NCBI GenBank assembly: GCA_964449775.1
Contig: CAYVBQ010000021.1
Location: 1-64,000, forward strand
Origin: Fen-1258 sp964449775
GTDB lineage: Bacteria > Bacteroidota > Ignavibacteria > Ignavibacteriales > Melioribacteraceae
Length of the DNA: 64,000 nt
Direction of reading: 5' to 3'
Positions within the stretch are counted from its first letter, which is position 1, and each line of letters begins with the position of its first letter. Below, piece after piece: positions 63,048 through 64,000 of the stretch. The notes beneath the pieces were generated by a model. It was not told where the DNA came from and did not search any database. It saw only the letters and a program-made list of their open reading frames with translations. The translations under genes were made by a program, and so were the position numbers.

Positions 63048-63141
63048 GAATGACCTGGCTGCTTGCAGGCATGAGCGAAGGGTCTCGTTGAGATTGAGAT
63101 TCTTCTCCAAAGGAGTCCTTCGGACACTTCATTCAGAATGA
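63048..63141. repeat. Dispersed palindromic repeat, CHSEERSDEESQ type, copy 7 (degenerate)
   Basis: GAATGACCTGGCTGCTTGCAGG, arms around GAGATTCTTCTCC, and the end TTCATTCAGAATGA show the family in a degenerate form. It fills the gap between trxB and the convergent neuB-like gene. Confidence 0.55.
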
Positions 63142-63259
63142 ATTATAAATTTTTCTTGAAACTTCTGAATGCGAAAACAAATTGTTCGAAAAAATTTTTC
63201 GGGAAGAAAGTTTTTAATTCATATTCATTTGCACGTTCCCCTGTCAAGTAAGTTGTTCC

Positions 63260-64000
63260 TTATATAGTAATATTCGATTTAACTCTTCTCAATTTCTCAA
63301 TGCTTTTATATTCGCTTTCATAAACTCTTTTGATTCCGTCACCCAAAGCTTTTTCGATATCCCGAATATCCTGAACAAGTTTCAACATTCCATTTACTTC
63401 AACGGAAGCCGCTTGATCGGTTCCCCACATTGCGCGATCGAGCGTAATATGCCTTTCTACAAAAGATGCACCGAGCGTAACCGCAGCAAGAGTTGGCGCT
63501 AACCCTGTCTCGTGTCCGGAATAGCCGATCTGAACACCCGGAAATTTTTCTTTGTATGTTTTTATCACATTGATGTTAAGTTCTTCAACAGCGCATGGAT
63601 AAGTAGATGTTGATTGTGCGATTAGTAAATTCTCTTTTCCAATCAGCTGAACGGTTTCTTCAATTTCTTCAATTGTTGACATTCCTGTTGATAGGATCAT
63701 TGGTTTGCCGGTAGCTCTAACTTTTTTCAAAAGAGGATGATCGGTTAAAGAGGCAGAAGAAAGTTTGTAGATGACCGGTTTGAACTTCTCTAAAAACTCA
63801 ACCGCTGTTTCATCCCATGGTGATGCGAACCAATCAACACCTTTTTCTTTACAGTAAAAATCAATCTCTAAATATTCCTCAAAACCAAATTCAACCTTAC
63901 GGCGGTATTCAATGTATGGAATTCTTCCCCATGGAGTTTCGCGTTCAACATACCATTGATCTTTAGGAACACAAAATTCCGGTGTTCGTTTTTGAAATTT
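63260..64000 (-). CDS. NeuB-family sialic/nonulosonic acid synthase, 5' end outside
   Basis: The frame is open to the window edge, giving 246 codons with the C-terminus complete. Motifs are ASPWDETAVEFLEKFKP, IYKLSSASLTDHPLL, KPMILSTGMSTIEEIEE, GYSGHETGLAPTLAAVTLGA and VERHITLDRAMWGTDQAAS, all of the NeuB barrel, which condenses phosphoenolpyruvate with an amino sugar for surface glycans. The C-terminal SAF (antifreeze-like) domain of long NeuB proteins is absent: the protein ends about 25 residues after the last barrel helix. It belongs to the shorter subgroup. Confidence 0.88.
   Translation of the reverse strand, partial: KFQKRTPEFCVPKDQWYVERETPWGRIPYIEYRRKVEFGFEEYLEIDFYCKEKGVDWFASPWDETAVEFLEKFKPVIYKLSSASLTDHPLLKKVRATGKPMILSTGMSTIEEIEETVQLIGKENLLIAQSTSTYPCAVEELNINVIKTYKEKFPGVQIGYSGHETGLAPTLAAVTLGASFVERHITLDRAMWGTDQAASVEVNGMLKLVQDIRDIEKALGDGIKRVYESEYKSIEKLRRVKSNITI

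Noticed and set aside
1..64000. tRNA, rRNA, CRISPR arrays, intact insertion sequences
   Set aside because: The gene-free gaps were read by eye and no cloverleaf, regular spacer-repeat array or transposase was recognised; a covariance-model scan could not be run.

Overview
The window reads as a chromosomal segment of an AT-rich, probably anaerobic or facultative bacterium of the Bacteroidota/Chlorobi/Ignavibacteriota group, most likely Ignavibacteria-like. Pointers are a PorW/SprE-like TPR lipoprotein, a TonB-dependent receptor with a DUF4249 partner, a DUF2723 membrane protein, the SecA architecture, and several families of dispersed palindromic repeats whose translations (CHSEERSDEESQ, TTNNCQLTTDN) recur in genomes of this group. 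Placement is inferred from gene content only. No tRNA, rRNA, CRISPR array or intact insertion sequence was seen.

Layout. 1-3.3 kb: tandem secreted paralogs ending in near-identical terminators, then a small DUF4258/DUF2283 pair beside arfB. 3.3-9.2 kb: DUF2723 protein and glnE on the minus strand, then a small island of unknown genes. 9.2-15.9 kb: secA, a PII gene, the PorW-like lipoprotein and an AlbA_2 protein. 15.9-22.5 kb, minus strand: SpoU methyltransferase, GerMN lipoprotein, DUF4249 plus TonB receptor, small membrane and secreted proteins, and a collapsed MFS transporter gene. 22.8-46.8 kb: a large catabolic locus. 46.8-64 kb: housekeeping and accessory genes (rlmN, acyl-CoA dehydrogenase, MNT/HEPN, YidD-like plus TPR proteins, ACT plus UPF0210 pair, lemA plus TPM, ferredoxin, endonuclease-family enzyme, metallo-beta-lactamase fold plus Rieske pair, queG, trxB and a partial neuB).

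The centre of interest is 22.8-46.8 kb. It holds two complete molybdenum-hydroxylase sets (FeS/FAD/Mo), an SsnA-type amidohydrolase, YgfK, YgeY, YgeW, two PLP fold-type II enzymes and a MocA-like cytidylyltransferase. This matches the E. coli xdh-yge-ygf-ssnA locus and the uric-acid catabolic clusters of anaerobic gut bacteria, so the region probably degrades purines without oxygen: the hydroxylases oxidise the purine, amidohydrolases and lyases open and fragment it, and a carbamoyltransferase step may recover energy. HyuA, a carbamate kinase and an XdhC-type maturation factor were not found here. A 1418-residue BcrAD/HgdC-type activase ATPase sits in the middle of the locus.

An unexpected pattern runs through the window. 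At three places a complete host gene (arfB, the 2Fe-2S subunit gene, ygeY) is followed by cargo and then by a diverged, orphan copy of the host gene's own 3' end. The cargo is DUF2283/DUF4258, DUF1016 plus the activase, and ORF6N respectively. This suggests small elements that insert into gene 3' ends and supply a replacement end. Dispersed palindromic repeats also sit at gene ends, supply stop codons, and in at least three cases are read through inside coding sequences.
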